NCBI RefSeq assembly: GCF_002902565.1
Contig: NZ_PPRC01000007.1
Span: forward strand, 1-52,404
Reading direction: 5' to 3'
DNA from: Staphylococcus petrasii
GTDB taxonomy: Bacteria; Bacillota; Bacilli; Staphylococcales; Staphylococcaceae
Length of the DNA stretch: 52,404 bases
The notes under the pieces were generated by a model. The model did no database searches. It was not told where the DNA came from and saw only the letters and a program-made list of their open reading frames with translations. Positions 10,682-20,502 of this stretch are shown in pieces. The position numbers and the translations under genes were made by a program. The first letter of the stretch is position 1. Every line of letters starts with the position of its first letter.

Positions 10682-11521
10682 CTACTTTTTATATATTTTA
10701 ATTTTAATTTCGTAATAATCATCATGGTCTTTATCGCGTTGTTCTACGCGTATGCCTGACGATTCGATAGCCTGTATACTTTTTCCGACTTCATCTCGGG
10801 CTTGTGTTAAATCTTTCTCAAATTGGAAGTTTTGAGCTTTAACTTTTTCAGGTCCGACTTTTTGTTTTACGCGGGCTTCTGTTTGTTTAACGTTTAATTT
10901 TTGGTTTATCACTTGTTCAATTAGCTTTTCTTGTTCTTCATGTTCAAGAGATAGAACCGCACGAGCATGACGCTCTGAAATCTTACCTTCTCGTAAACGC
11001 GTAATTACTTTTGGCGCTAATTTAAGTAATCTCAATTTATTCGCAATAAAGCTTTGGCTTTTACCTAAACTTTTCGCAAGTTCACTTTGTGTTGTTTCGC
11101 CAATCTCAAGTAATTTTTTATAAGCTTCCGCTTCTTCTACCGCAGACAAGTTTTCACGCTGAATATTCTCAATCAACGCTACCACTGCTGTTTCTTCGTC
11201 ATTCATATGGCGAATAATGACGTCTGCTTGAGCTTTATGCAACGATTGTAATGCTCTAAAACGTCGTTCTCCAGCTATAATTTCGTACATGCCTTCTTCG
11301 ATAGGACGTACGACAATCGGCTGTAATAGCCCGTGTTCATCAATCGATTCTGCCAATTCCTCAATCTTGCTCGCATCAAACACTTGTCTAGGTTGATAGC
11401 GATTGGGAACGATACGCTCTATTTGAATGGATTCAACACTTGAATTACGGTCTTCTTCAATGTAGCCAACGATGTCCTCTTTATTTTTTAAACCAAATAA
11501 TTTTGAAAAAGGTTTTTTCAT
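10682..11521 (-). CDS. noc: Nucleoid occlusion protein Noc (ParB-like DNA-binding protein)
   Basis: A 279-residue ParB-family protein at the usual place for Noc, after rsmG beside the origin. It has NRYQPRQ (about 40-46), the CTPase motif GERRFRA (84-90), ENIQRENL (118-125) and a central helix-turn-helix (about 140-170, TQSELAKSLGKSQSFIANK). The short basic N-terminus MKKPFSKLFGLKNK fits the amphipathic membrane-targeting helix known for Noc. Noc stops division over the nucleoid. Gene position and N-terminus favour Noc over Spo0J/ParB. I saw no Noc-binding palindrome nearby. Confidence 0.9.
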   Translation of the reverse strand: MKKPFSKLFGLKNKEDIVGYIEEDRNSSVESIQIERIVPNRYQPRQVFDASKIEELAESIDEHGLLQPIVVRPIEEGMYEIIAGERRFRALQSLHKAQADVIIRHMNDEETAVVALIENIQRENLSAVEEAEAYKKLLEIGETTQSELAKSLGKSQSFIANKLRLLKLAPKVITRLREGKISERHARAVLSLEHEEQEKLIEQVINQKLNVKQTEARVKQKVGPEKVKAQNFQFEKDLTQARDEVGKSIQAIESSGIRVEQRDKDHDDYYEIKIKIYKK

Positions 11522-11566
11522 TATCCATTCACTCCTCTTAAAATTAATTTTATCATGTCTTTATGA

Positions 11567-12289
11567 TTAATTTTCTAATAAAGGAGATTTATTAGGCGTA
11601 CCGGGCTTTCTAGGATACTTCTTAGACGTTTGACGACGTTTATCAATAATAATCATCTGTCTTTCGCCAGCATCTTCAGGTAAGTCGAATGTATAAGAAT
11701 CACTGAAGACACCACCTAAAATACCAATCCCATAATGCGCTTCTTCTAACTCTTCTTCTCCTTTTGAAGACTTCAATGCGATGAAGTGTCCTCCTTTTTT
11801 AACAAGAGGTAAACATAACTCACTTAAAACAGTTAATCTTGCTACGGCACGTGCTGTTACAACATCATAAGTTTCTCGATTAGCGCCTTTACCAAATAAT
11901 TCGGCGCGATCGTGAACAAAGCTTACTTCTGTTAAACCAAGTTCAGCAGCTAAATGATTTAAGAATTGAATACGTTTATTTAAAGAATCGACAATCGTTA
12001 CTTTTAACTCTGGATAAACAATTTTCAATGGAATACTTGGGAAACCAGCACCTGCCCCTACATCACAGATGGCAAGTGGTTGGTTAAAGTCATAATAAAA
12101 GCCTGGTGTAATAGAATCATAGAAATGTTTCAAATAAACTTCATGTTCATCCGTAATACTTGTTAAATTCATCTTTTCATTCCATTCAACAAGCAATTTA
12201 TAGTACGTTTCAAATTGTTTTTTTTGTTTATCTGATAATTCAATTCCATGTTCACTTAATTCTTTAGTTAGCCATTCTACGCCACTCAT
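11567..12289 (-). CDS. rsmG: 16S rRNA (guanine-N7)-methyltransferase RsmG
   Basis: A 240-residue protein of usual length that methylates N7 of G527 in 16S rRNA using S-adenosylmethionine. The SAM-binding loop is [13 protein letters not shown] (about 76-88), followed by [11 protein letters not shown] and the family motif TARAVARL. The C-terminus is lysine/arginine-rich. Its ATG shares one base with the stop codon of mnmG (TAATG), so the two are translationally coupled in the mnmE-mnmG-rsmG-noc run. Loss of this enzyme gives low-level streptomycin resistance in other bacteria; nothing suggests that here. Confidence 0.95.
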   Translation of the reverse strand: MSGVEWLTKELSEHGIELSDKQKKQFETYYKLLVEWNEKMNLTSITDEHEVYLKHFYDSITPGFYYDFNQPLAICDVGAGAGFPSIPLKIVYPELKVTIVDSLNKRIQFLNHLAAELGLTEVSFVHDRAELFGKGANRETYDVVTARAVARLTVLSELCLPLVKKGGHFIALKSSKGEEELEEAHYGIGILGGVFSDSYTFDLPEDAGERQMIIIDKRRQTSKKYPRKPGTPNKSPLLEN

Positions 12290-14166
12290 TAACTTTTCAC
12301 CCTTTGCAATTTACCTTGTTCTAAATAAACAAGTAAGATTGAGATATCTGCTGGATTTACGCCTGAAATACGTGATGCTTGCGCAATATTCAATGGTTTA
12401 ACTTCAGCTAATTTTTCACGAGCTTCAGTCGCTAAACTATCCACTTTACTATAATCTAAGTCTTCTGGAATTTTCTTCTCTTCCATACGTTTTACTTTTT
12501 CAACTTGTTGTAATGATTTATTGATATAACCTTCATATTTCGTTTGAATTTCGACTTGTTCTTCAACCGCTTCAGGTAATTTGTGGTCTTCTTCTAAGAT
12601 TTCTAAGATTGTATCATAACTCATTTCAGGACGACGTAATAAATCAATAGCTAAGATACCGTCTTTAAGACGTGAACCACCTTTTGCTTCAATAACAGAT
12701 TGAGTATGCTCATTAGGTTTAATACGAATATTTGTTAAACGTTCAATTTCGTCTTCAATTTGTTGACGTTTTTCGTTAAAGCGTGCATAACGTTCTTCTG
12801 AAATCATACCTAATTCATGGCCTAGATCAGTTAAACGTAAGTCTGCATTGTCATGACGAAGTAATAAACGATATTCGGCACGAGACGTTAATAGACGATA
12901 AGGTTCGTTCGTACCTTTTGTCACTAAGTCGTCGATTAACACGCCGATATAAGCGTCTGAACGGCTTAAGATTTTTTCGCCTGTACCTAAAACTTTACCT
13001 GCAGCGTTAATACCAGCCATGATACCTTGACCTGCCGCTTCTTCGTATCCTGACGTACCATTAATTTGACCCGCAGTGTATAAGTTTTTAATCATTTTAG
13101 TTTCTAATGTTGGCCATAATTGAGTTGGCACGATTGCGTCATATTCAATGGCATAACCTGCACGCATCATGTCGGCCTTTTCAAGACCAGGAATCGTTGC
13201 TAACATTTCGCGTTGCACGTGTTCCGGAAGACTCGTTGATAAACCTTGCACGTACACTTCGTTCGTATTGCGACCTTCAGGCTCTAGGAAAAGTTGGTGT
13301 CTAGGTTTATCGTTGAAACGGACAAATTTATCCTCAATTGATGGACAGTAACGTGGGCCAGTACCTTTAATCATTCCTGAATACATAGCTGATAAATGTA
13401 AATTATCGTCGATTACTTTATGCGTTTTATCATTTGTATACGTTAACCAACATGGAAGTTGATCTAAAATATATTCAGTTGTTTCAAAGCTGAACGCGCG
13501 TCCTACATCGTCACCAGGTTGGATTTCTGTCTTAGAGTAATCAATTGTTTTAGAATTCACGCGTGGTGGTGTACCCGTTTTAAAACGAACGACTTCAAAG
13601 CCAAGTTCTCTTAAATTATCGGCTAAAGTAATTGAAGGAAGTTGATGGTTCGGGCCACTTGAATACTTCATGTTACCTAAGATAATCTCACCACGTAAGA
13701 ATGTACCTGTAGTAATGACAACCGCTTTCGAACGATATTCTGTTCCAATATTTGTGCGTACACCTTTAACTTCGTCATCTTCAATAATTAATTCGTCTAC
13801 CATACCTTGCATGATGTCTAAATTCTCTTCATCTTCAATCACGCGTTTCATTTCTTGTTGGTATAAGACTTTATCCGCTTGTGCTCTTAACGCACGTACT
13901 GCTGGACCTTTCCCTGTATTTAACATACGCATTTGAATGTGTGTTTTATCAATCGCTTTCGCCATTTGGCCACCTAATGCGTCAATTTCACGTACTACAA
14001 TACCTTTAGCTGGTCCCCCTACTGATGGGTTACATGGCATAAAAGCGATATTATCTAAGTTAATTGTTAACATTAATGTTTTAGCGCCACGTCTTGCTGA
14101 AGCTAAGCCTGCTTCAATACCAGCATGACCCGCTCCAATGACGATTACATCATATTCTTGAACCAC
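12289..14166 (-). CDS. mnmG: tRNA uridine-34 carboxymethylaminomethyl enzyme MnmG
   Basis: The FAD-dependent partner of MnmE in adding carboxymethylaminomethyl to U34 of certain tRNAs. The dinucleotide-binding GAGHAG lies at 11-16, [11 protein letters not shown] near 48-58, and the [15 protein letters not shown] and GYEEAAGQG family motifs follow. I set the start at GTG 14164-14166 ([13 protein letters not shown], 625 residues): the ATG six codons upstream overlaps the Shine-Dalgarno AAGGAGG, which sits 8 nt from the GTG. It overlaps rsmG by one base and lies 88 bp after mnmE. Confidence 0.95.
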   Translation of the reverse strand: MVQEYDVIVIGAGHAGIEAGLASARRGAKTLMLTINLDNIAFMPCNPSVGGPAKGIVVREIDALGGQMAKAIDKTHIQMRMLNTGKGPAVRALRAQADKVLYQQEMKRVIEDEENLDIMQGMVDELIIEDDEVKGVRTNIGTEYRSKAVVITTGTFLRGEIILGNMKYSSGPNHQLPSITLADNLRELGFEVVRFKTGTPPRVNSKTIDYSKTEIQPGDDVGRAFSFETTEYILDQLPCWLTYTNDKTHKVIDDNLHLSAMYSGMIKGTGPRYCPSIEDKFVRFNDKPRHQLFLEPEGRNTNEVYVQGLSTSLPEHVQREMLATIPGLEKADMMRAGYAIEYDAIVPTQLWPTLETKMIKNLYTAGQINGTSGYEEAAGQGIMAGINAAGKVLGTGEKILSRSDAYIGVLIDDLVTKGTNEPYRLLTSRAEYRLLLRHDNADLRLTDLGHELGMISEERYARFNEKRQQIEDEIERLTNIRIKPNEHTQSVIEAKGGSRLKDGILAIDLLRRPEMSYDTILEILEEDHKLPEAVEEQVEIQTKYEGYINKSLQQVEKVKRMEEKKIPEDLDYSKVDSLATEAREKLAEVKPLNIAQASRISGVNPADISILLVYLEQGKLQRVKS

Positions 14167-14254
14167 TTTATTGACCTCCTTCATATATTCCTACTTTTTT
14201 TATTTATGAAAATTAAGACACCCTACCGTCTCATTTTTTAATATTTATTACTAA

Positions 14255-15634
14255 CTACTTACCTAAACAGAATTGACTAAATAATTGATCGATTAATTCA
14301 TCACTTGCAGATTCACCAATAATTTCACCAAGTAATTCCCAAGTACGTGTTAAATCGATTTGAACCATATCCATTGGAATACCTGATTCCGCAGCATCAA
14401 TGGCATCTTGAATCGCATGTCTTGCTTGTTTTAATAACGAAATGTGTCTTGAATTAGAAACGTATGTCATATCTTGGTTTTGAACTTCGCCACCAAAGAA
14501 TAAATCTCTAATTTGAATTTCTAATTCATCGATACCTTCTTGTTTTAACATAGACGTTTGAATAAGAGGCGTATCTCCAATCATTTCTTTAACTTCTGCG
14601 ATATCTAATTTTTGTTCTAAATCAGTTTTATTAATAATAACAATCGCGTCTTCATTTTTAATGACTTCATACAATGTACGATCTTCTTGTGTTAATGGTT
14701 CATTATTATTAAGCACGAAAAGGATTAAGTCTGCTTCACTTAATGCTTTACGAGAACGTTCTACACCGATTTTCTCTACAATATCTTCAGTGTCACGAAT
14801 ACCTGCTGTATCCACTAATCTTAATGGCACGCCACGGACGTTCACGTATTCTTCTAAAACGTCACGTGTCGTACCTGCGACTTCCGTTACAATGGCTTTA
14901 TTATCTTGAATAAGGTTATTTAACATTGAAGATTTACCTACGTTTGGTTTACCTACAATAACTGTTGAAAGACCTTCTCTCATGATTTTACCTTGCGTAC
15001 CAGTTTCTAATAGAAGGTTAATTTCATTTTTTATTTTCTTAGACTGTTCTAATAAGAATTCCGTCGTCGCATCTTCAACATCGTCATATTCTGGATAATC
15101 GATATTCACTTCTACTTGTGCGAGAATTTCTAAAATAGATTGACGTTGGCGTTTAATTAAATCACTTAAACGACCTTCAATTTGGTTCATTGCCACTTTA
15201 GAAGCGCGATCTGTTTTAGAACGAATGAAATCCATTACCGCTTCAGCTTGAGATAAATCAATACGTCCATTAAGGAAAGCACGCTTTGTATATTCACCTG
15301 GCTCTGCCATTCGAGCGCCATGCGTCATTGTTAGTTCTAAAATACGATTAATTGTTAAAATACCACCGTGACAGTTGATTTCAATTATATCTTCACGTGT
15401 AAATGTTCTTGGCGCACGTAACACAGAAATCATTACTTCTTCGACCACTTCATCCGTTTCAGGGTCTACAATATGACCGTAGTTAATCGTATGTGAATCT
15501 ACGTCTTCTAATTTTTTCTTTCCTTTATATAGCTTATCTCCAATTTCTACTGCTTGTGGTCCAGATAAACGGACAATACCAATAGCACCTTCACCCATCG
15601 GCGTTGAAATACTAGTTATTGTATCAAAATCCAT
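14255..15634 (-). CDS. mnmE: tRNA modification GTPase MnmE
   Basis: A 459-residue GTPase that works with MnmG on U34 of tRNAs. An N-terminal folate-binding domain ([19 protein letters not shown]) is followed by a helical domain and an inserted G domain with GKPNVGKSS (228-236), [12 protein letters not shown] (275-278) and NKTD. It ends in FCLGK, the conserved C-terminal cysteine motif. ATG 15632-15634 with AAGGAGG upstream is the start; a longer frame to 15670 has no ribosome site. It is transcribed with mnmG, possibly from its own promoter in the gap after rnpA. Confidence 0.95.
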   Translation of the reverse strand: MDFDTITSISTPMGEGAIGIVRLSGPQAVEIGDKLYKGKKKLEDVDSHTINYGHIVDPETDEVVEEVMISVLRAPRTFTREDIIEINCHGGILTINRILELTMTHGARMAEPGEYTKRAFLNGRIDLSQAEAVMDFIRSKTDRASKVAMNQIEGRLSDLIKRQRQSILEILAQVEVNIDYPEYDDVEDATTEFLLEQSKKIKNEINLLLETGTQGKIMREGLSTVIVGKPNVGKSSMLNNLIQDNKAIVTEVAGTTRDVLEEYVNVRGVPLRLVDTAGIRDTEDIVEKIGVERSRKALSEADLILFVLNNNEPLTQEDRTLYEVIKNEDAIVIINKTDLEQKLDIAEVKEMIGDTPLIQTSMLKQEGIDELEIQIRDLFFGGEVQNQDMTYVSNSRHISLLKQARHAIQDAIDAAESGIPMDMVQIDLTRTWELLGEIIGESASDELIDQLFSQFCLGK

Positions 15635-15724
15635 GATTATCCTCGCCTCCTTATCCAAGTAAAATTTCATTATAACATTGTAATTTGTTTCTTTTGAAAA
15701 TGCGAATATCTTGATTTATCGCAA

Positions 15725-15782
15725 TCAAGTAAGACTTCGGGTTGTCTGAAGTTAGACTGAAGTATGTCTTATATTAGCGATT
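15725..15782 (-). terminator. Weak hairpin after rnpA, possible terminator or processing site
   Basis: Imperfect pairing of AAGACTTC (about 15731) with GAAGTATGTCTT (about 15760-15770) lies next to the rnpA stop. No long T run follows, so termination is uncertain. The loop carries a 15-mer found again near 29829. Confidence 0.3.
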
Positions 15783-16126
15783 TACTTTATCTTCTTATTA
15801 AATACTTTCGCAATCTTCAATACGTGTTCTAAACTGCCTTGAATTTCTAATGTCGACATATCTTTCGCAGGCTGTCTTGCTATTACGATAATATCGCGAG
15901 CAATGAGATCTTGTTTGTGTACTTTAAAATTTTCTCTGATAGCTCTTTTAATTCTATTTCTAGTTACGGCATTCCCTAACTTTTTAGATACGCTAATTCC
16001 TAAGCGAAAATGTTCATTATTACTATTATAGGTGTAAACTACGAACTGTCTGTTTGCTACGGATTTACCTTTTTTATAAATAGTTTGGAAATCCGCATTC
16101 TTTTTAATACGATACGCCTTCTCCAC
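15782..16126 (-). CDS. rnpA: Ribonuclease P protein component
   Basis: A 114-residue basic protein that supports the RNase P RNA in 5' maturation of tRNAs. It has the signature GNAVTRNRIKRAIRE (RNR motif) and the C-terminal RQPAKDM helix. The start is GTG 16124-16126: the next upstream in-frame codon possibilities run into a stop. Only a weak GAGTGA precedes it, so expression may depend on coupling to rpmH, 135 bp upstream. Order rpmH-rnpA is the standard one beside dnaA. Confidence 0.95.
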   Translation of the reverse strand: MEKAYRIKKNADFQTIYKKGKSVANRQFVVYTYNSNNEHFRLGISVSKKLGNAVTRNRIKRAIRENFKVHKQDLIARDIIVIARQPAKDMSTLEIQGSLEHVLKIAKVFNKKIK

Positions 16127-16231
16127 GTTTACATCACTCGCTTATTCTAATCTGTTCTTTAAATTTACCTATTTATTTAACTATTTACGTTTGAATCGTC
16201 ACTTTATTCTATTTTAATTACCTTTCAAACG

Positions 16232-16261
16232 AAAAAAAAGACCACTGAGAAGTCAGTGATC
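16232..16261 (-). terminator. Terminator after rpmH
   Basis: GACCACTGA (16240-16248) pairs with TCAGTGATC (16253-16261, one mismatch). On the minus strand eight T's follow (16232-16239). It probably lowers transcription into rnpA relative to rpmH. Confidence 0.7.
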
Positions 16262-16399
16262 TTATGCTGATAAAACTTTACGGCCTTTACGACGACGACG
16301 CGCTAAAACTTTACGGCCATTTTTAGTGCTCATGCGTTTTCTGAAACCATGAACTTTACTATGTTTACGTTTATTTGGTTGATAAGTACGTTTTACCAT
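16262..16399 (-). CDS. rpmH: 50S ribosomal protein L34
   Basis: A 45-residue, very basic protein: [19 protein letters not shown] at the start, an arginine-rich middle (ARRRRKGRK) and LSA at the end, the full L34 family pattern. ATG at 16397-16399 has AGGTG upstream. It is the first gene of the leftward run from the origin, back to back with dnaA. A TATAAT -10 lies at 16472-16477 on the minus strand, leaving a leader of about 65 nt. Confidence 0.97.
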
Positions 16400-16471
16400 G
16401 CAAAACACCTCCATCTACTTATTATCCAGTTCATTATTAATCTGAATGAACCTGATTATTTTAATAGATAA

Positions 16472-16500
16472 ATTATACTTTCTGATATCAAAATTCTTGA
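16472..16500 (-). promoter_or_regulatory. Candidate rpmH promoter
   Basis: On the minus strand a perfect TATAAT (16472-16477) has only a weak TCAAGA 17 bp upstream as -35. It points toward rpmH. Confidence 0.45.
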
Positions 16501-16739
16501 TTTAATTAAATTTTATCTAGTCATAATTCAAGCAACTACTACAATATAACAAATTACCATTTATAAAGCAAGCAGCATTTAAAAGCAACCCAACATTTTT
16601 TTATTAAAATTTGCTTTTTCTTCATTATTAATATTTATACATTTGTAGTTCCGCCTAAGTAAAGCGATTTTATTCATTTTTAATACACGTTTATAAATTA
16701 TTTCCCAAAACTGTTATAGTACATTTTCAGCTTCTGAAA

Positions 16740-17060
16740 AATAACGTTTATTTTTATCCACTTATTCACATATAGTATTGAAAATATTGTGGATAATCAA
16801 CCCAATATTCACAACTTTATACCAAATTTAACAACATATTCACAGCCGATTGACATCTATTCTAGTTAAAAAGTATAATTGTGTGGATAAGTCGTCTAAC
16901 TCATTATTTTTACAGGATTTATTTATAGATTTTATATACATAATTAGTGTGAATAAATCATAGCATACCTAAAGTTATCCACCGATTGTTATTAACTTGT
17001 GGATAATTATTAACATGCTGTGATTATTTTTATCCACTCATTCTAATTTCTGTGTATAAG
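16740..17060. other. oriC: oriC, first part: DnaA-box cluster upstream of dnaA
   Basis: Perfect or near-perfect DnaA boxes (TTATNCACA) occur on both strands: plus at 16754, 16762, 16975 and 17030; minus at 16788, 16882, 16948, 16998 and 17051; one-mismatch boxes at 16805 and 16836. Several overlap the dnaA promoter. With the dnaA-dnaN gap this makes the bipartite origin known in Firmicutes. The gap from 16400 to 16740 shows only the rpmH promoter and AT-rich DNA. Confidence 0.9.
16850..16879 (+). promoter_or_regulatory. dnaA promoter, flanked by DnaA boxes
   Basis: TTGACA (16850-16855) and TATAAT (16874-16879) are 18 bp apart. DnaA boxes at 16836-16844 and 16882-16890 abut the two ends, so DnaA should repress its own transcription. 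The leader is about 200 nt. Confidence 0.85.
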
Positions 17061-17091
17061 TCTTAAATTTATAGAAAGATGGAGTTTATAT

Positions 17092-18447
17092 ATGTCAGAA
17101 CAAGAAATTTGGAAAAAGGTATTAGAGGTTGCTCAAACAGAAATCTCAAAGACTACTTTTAATACGTTTTTAAAAGATACAGAACTCAAAGAAATTCGTG
17201 ATAATGTTGCATATATTTATGTCATTGATGAATTTTACGCTAATTGGTTAAATTCGAATTACAAAGACGTTATACAAAGCATTATGAAAGATATTATTGG
17301 TTATGAAGTTGATCCCAAATTTTTCACTGCTGCACAGTTAGCTGAACTCGATGAAAATAGTCGCAAGGCTTCTAAACCGAAAGAAACTAACACACAAACG
17401 ATTGAAGAACCTCATGAAGGTACTGATCAATTCGATACTCACAACACGTTTGATACTTTCGTTATTGGACCTGGCAACCGTTTTCCTCATGCTGCAAGCT
17501 TAGCTGTCGCTGAAGCACCCGCTCAAGCCTATAATCCTTTATTTATTTACGGGGGCGTTGGTTTAGGTAAAACGCATTTAATGCATGCGATCGGGCACCA
17601 TGTATTAAGCAATCAACCTAATGCCAAAGTGCTTTATACCTCTAGTGAGAAATTTACTAATGACTTCATTAAATCTATTCGTAACAATGAACCTGAAGCA
17701 TTCAGAGAGAAATATAGAAATATCGATGTTTTACTGATTGATGACATTCAATTTATTCAGAATAAAGAACAAACACAAGAAGAATTCTTCCATACTTTTA
17801 ATGAGTTACATCAAAATAAAAAGCAAATTGTTATTTCAAGTGATCGCCCACCTAAAGAAATTGCAAAGCTTGAAGATCGCTTACGTTCACGCTTTGAATG
17901 GGGCTTAATCGTTGATATTACGCCACCTGACTATGAAACTCGTATGGCTATTCTTCAAAAGAAAATCGAAGAAGAGAATTTAGAAATCCCGGCTGAAGCA
18001 TTGAATTATATCGCAAATCAAATTCAATCTAACATCCGTGAATTAGAAGGCGCTTTAACGCGTTTACTTGCTTATTCAAAACTTCAAGGAAGACCTGTCA
18101 CAACTGAATTAGCAGCAGAAGCGCTTAAAGATATTATTCAAGTACCTAAATCTAAAAAGATTTCAATTCAAGATATTCAAAAAGTTGTGGGACATTACTA
18201 CAATGTGCGCATTGAAGACTTTAGTGCGAAGAAACGTACGAAATCTATTGCTTATCCACGCCAAATTGCAATGTACTTATCTAGAGAATTGACTGATTTT
18301 TCATTACCAAAAATTGGTGAAGAATTTGGTGGCCGTGACCATACGACAGTTATTCACGCTCATGAAAAAATTGCTAATGATATTAAAGCAGATAGCATTT
18401 TCAAACAAGAAGTTGAAGATCTTGAGAAGGAAATTCGTAAACAATAA
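17092..18447 (+). CDS. dnaA: Chromosomal replication initiator DnaA
   Basis: A 451-residue initiator with all four domains. Domain I (1-80) begins [15 protein letters not shown]; a variable linker runs to about 110; the AAA+ domain has Walker [10 protein letters not shown] (154-162), Walker B LLIDDIQF and arginine-finger region RLRSRFEWG; domain IV ends with the DNA-binding motif [15 protein letters not shown]. It binds the boxes on both sides of its gene and melts the dnaA-dnaN gap. ATG 17092 follows a GGAG about 9 nt upstream. It likely shares transcription with dnaN. Confidence 0.98.
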   Translation: MSEQEIWKKVLEVAQTEISKTTFNTFLKDTELKEIRDNVAYIYVIDEFYANWLNSNYKDVIQSIMKDIIGYEVDPKFFTAAQLAELDENSRKASKPKETNTQTIEEPHEGTDQFDTHNTFDTFVIGPGNRFPHAASLAVAEAPAQAYNPLFIYGGVGLGKTHLMHAIGHHVLSNQPNAKVLYTSSEKFTNDFIKSIRNNEPEAFREKYRNIDVLLIDDIQFIQNKEQTQEEFFHTFNELHQNKKQIVISSDRPPKEIAKLEDRLRSRFEWGLIVDITPPDYETRMAILQKKIEEENLEIPAEALNYIANQIQSNIRELEGALTRLLAYSKLQGRPVTTELAAEALKDIIQVPKSKKISIQDIQKVVGHYYNVRIEDFSAKKRTKSIAYPRQIAMYLSRELTDFSLPKIGEEFGGRDHTTVIHAHEKIANDIKADSIFKQEVEDLEKEIRKQ

Positions 18448-18566
18448 GTTACAACTGTTATATAACAGATTACATTCTATTAAAGTGGGAAATAAAAAAG
18501 TGGATTTAGAAGCTAAATTTTTGAGTTAAAAATTGCTTCCGCTGTTTTAAAATGAAAATAGGAATA

Positions 18567-18720
18567 TGTGGATAATGTTTAAAAGTAATACACACCATCA
18601 ACAGTTTATCCACATGTGTATAACTTTGCCATTTAAGGCTTTTTCTAAGATATCCACTAATCCACAGGCCCTACTACTATTACTATGAATTTAAAACCTA
18701 TATAATTTATATATAAACGA
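18567..18720. other. oriC: oriC, second part: DnaA boxes, DnaA-trios and AT-rich unwinding region
   Basis: DnaA boxes lie at 18567-18575 (minus), 18606-18614 (plus) and 18615-18623 (minus), with weaker ones at 18650-18658 and 18658-18666. The last is followed by a short GC-rich step and CTACTACTATTACTAT (18671-18686), a run of trinucleotides matching the DnaA-trio element. AT-rich DNA follows (18690-18718). This is the expected layout of the unwinding site. Confidence 0.85.
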
Positions 18721-18742
18721 CTGGAAGGAGTTTAAATTAATA

Positions 18743-19873
18743 ATGGAATTCACAATTAGAAGAGATTATTTTATCACTCAATTAAATGACACATTAAAAG
18801 CAATCTCACCAAGAACAACTTTACCAATCTTAACAGGTATCAAGATTGACGCTAAAGATAACGAAGTGATTCTTACTGGTTCAGATTCTGAAATCTCTAT
18901 TGAAATCACTATTCCTAAACAAGTAGATGGTGAAGATATTGTCACTATTGCTGAAACTGGTTCTGTAGTACTTCCTGGTCGTTTCTTTGTAGATATTATC
19001 AAAAAATTACCAGGTAAAGACGTTAAATTATCAACAAATGAACAGTTCCAAACACTAATTACATCAGGTCATTCAGAGTTTAACTTAAGTGGTTTAGATC
19101 CTGATCAATACCCATTATTACCACAAGTTTCACGTGATGACGCGATTCAATTATCAGTAAAAGTGCTTAAAAACATCATTGCGCAAACAAATTTTGCAGT
19201 GTCCACCTCAGAAACACGCCCAGTATTAACTGGTGTGAACTGGCTTATACAAGATAATGAATTAATATGCACTGCGACTGACTCACACCGCTTGGCTGTA
19301 AGAAAGTTAAAACTTGAAGATGAGTCTGAAAACAAAAATGTCATTATTCCAGGTAAAGCATTATCTGAATTAAATAAAATTATGAGTGACAGCGCTGAAG
19401 ACATCGATATCTTCTTTGCATCTAACCAAGTGTTATTCAAAGTAGGTAACGTCAACTTCATTTCTCGTTTATTAGAAGGTCATTATCCTGATACGACACG
19501 TTTGTTCCCAGAGAATTACGAAATCAAATTAGGTTTAAACAATGGTGAGTTTTATCACGCAATCGACCGTGCTTCATTACTTGCACGTGAAGGCGGCAAT
19601 AACGTTATTAAATTAAGTACAGGTAATGAGGTAGTAGAATTATCTTCAACATCACCTGAAATCGGTACTGTAAAAGAAGAAGTAACAGCAACTGATGTTG
19701 AAGGCGGTAACTTGAAGATTTCATTCAACTCTCGATACATGATGGACGCTTTAAAAGCAATCGATAATGATGAAGTTGAAGTTGAATTCTTCGGTACAAT
19801 GAAACCGTTCATCCTTAAACCTAAGAATGATGATTCAGTAACGCAATTGATCTTACCAATCAGAACATATTAG
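18743..19873 (+). CDS. dnaN: DNA polymerase III sliding clamp (beta subunit)
   Basis: A 376-residue clamp, full length for the family. It forms a dimeric ring that tethers the polymerase. The three repeated clamp domains run along its length (starting MEFTIRRDYFITQLND; the middle one contains TDSHRLAVRK; the end is QLILPIRTY, the usual C-terminus near the protein-binding pocket). GGAAGGAG lies 12 nt before ATG 18743, a slightly long spacing. A TATAAT at 18701-18706 could give it a promoter inside the origin unwinding region. Confidence 0.97.
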   Translation: MEFTIRRDYFITQLNDTLKAISPRTTLPILTGIKIDAKDNEVILTGSDSEISIEITIPKQVDGEDIVTIAETGSVVLPGRFFVDIIKKLPGKDVKLSTNEQFQTLITSGHSEFNLSGLDPDQYPLLPQVSRDDAIQLSVKVLKNIIAQTNFAVSTSETRPVLTGVNWLIQDNELICTATDSHRLAVRKLKLEDESENKNVIIPGKALSELNKIMSDSAEDIDIFFASNQVLFKVGNVNFISRLLEGHYPDTTRLFPENYEIKLGLNNGEFYHAIDRASLLAREGGNNVIKLSTGNEVVELSSTSPEIGTVKEEVTATDVEGGNLKISFNSRYMMDALKAIDNDEVEVEFFGTMKPFILKPKNDDSVTQLILPIRTY

Positions 19874-19885
19874 AAATTATAAGAG

Positions 19886-19932
19886 CAGGACAGTGAAATC
19901 TTTTCATAAATTAGATTTCCGTCCTGTTTTTT
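19886..19932 (+). terminator. Terminator after dnaN
   Basis: CAGGAC/GTCCTG (19886-19891, 19921-19926) and an inner GAAATC/GATTTC (19895-19900, 19914-19919) form a long stem followed by six T's. Confidence 0.8.
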
Positions 19933-20268
19933 ATTTGTTTTTGAAAATTCATTTTAAGCCCTCTCAGCCATTCACTGTGGCTAAAGAGTTAATGACTTGT
20001 GGATAAATATTGTTTTTCTCATTTTTAAGCTAAAATAGGCCTTAAAATTAAAAATTGGACATGGGCAAATCCTCAACGTATGAAATTAGCATTTTCAAAA
20101 AGCAAAAAAGCCGCTTCAAACCCCTTAAATTCTAGCTAAAACTCTATCAAAATCGGCTTATAAAAAACTTCTACTAAAGTAAGCGGTTTCACATTCCATT
20201 TTAAATGAAATTTAATCCTAAAAAAGGTATAATATATTAATGACACATAAAGAAACGGAGTGATTATT
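19933..20268 (+). promoter_or_regulatory. dnaN-yaaA gap: one DnaA box, competing stems and a promoter
   Basis: A perfect DnaA box lies on the minus strand at 19998-20006. AAGCCG (20108-20113) can pair with CGGCTT (20154-20159), or GCCGCTT with AAGCGG (about 20180), but not both at once. TATAAT at 20228-20233 is the likely -10 for yaaA, with no good -35. Confidence 0.4.
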
Positions 20269-20502
20269 TTGGTTCAAGAAGTCGTAGTTGATGGCGACAT
20301 CACGTTAGGTCAATTTCTTAAAACAGAAGGCATCATAGAGTCTGGTGGACAAGCAAAATGGTTCTTACAAGATTATGAAGTTTTAATTAACGGTGAACGT
20401 GAAACACGTCGCGGTAAAAAACTAGCTGACCAAGATCGAATTGATTTCCCTGATATTCCTGAAATTGATTCTGTAATCATTATTCATCAAGGTGAACAAT
20501 GA
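20269..20502 (+). CDS. yaaA: S4-domain RNA-binding protein YaaA
   Basis: A 77-residue protein that is almost entirely one S4-like RNA-binding domain ([19 protein letters not shown] ... [15 protein letters not shown]). The gene always sits between dnaN and recF in Firmicutes; its job is not firmly known, though a role in ribosome assembly is suspected. I use TTG 20269 (MVQEVVVDG) because GGAG lies 8 nt upstream; the GTG at 20260 overlaps that site. It overlaps recF by four bases (ATGA), so they are translationally coupled. Confidence 0.85.
   Translation: MVQEVVVDGDITLGQFLKTEGIIESGGQAKWFLQDYEVLINGERETRRGKKLADQDRIDFPDIPEIDSVIIIHQGEQ

Noticed and set aside
10542..11566. parS or Noc-binding palindromes near noc
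   Set aside because: I searched by eye for the known consensus sequences and found none; the only strong palindrome fits the TetR gene.
12783..14128. Plus-strand frames opposite mnmG
   Set aside because: They overlap a conserved gene on the other strand and show no start signals.
18314..18529. 71-codon frame across the end of dnaA
   Set aside because: It is mostly dnaA read in another frame, without a ribosome site.
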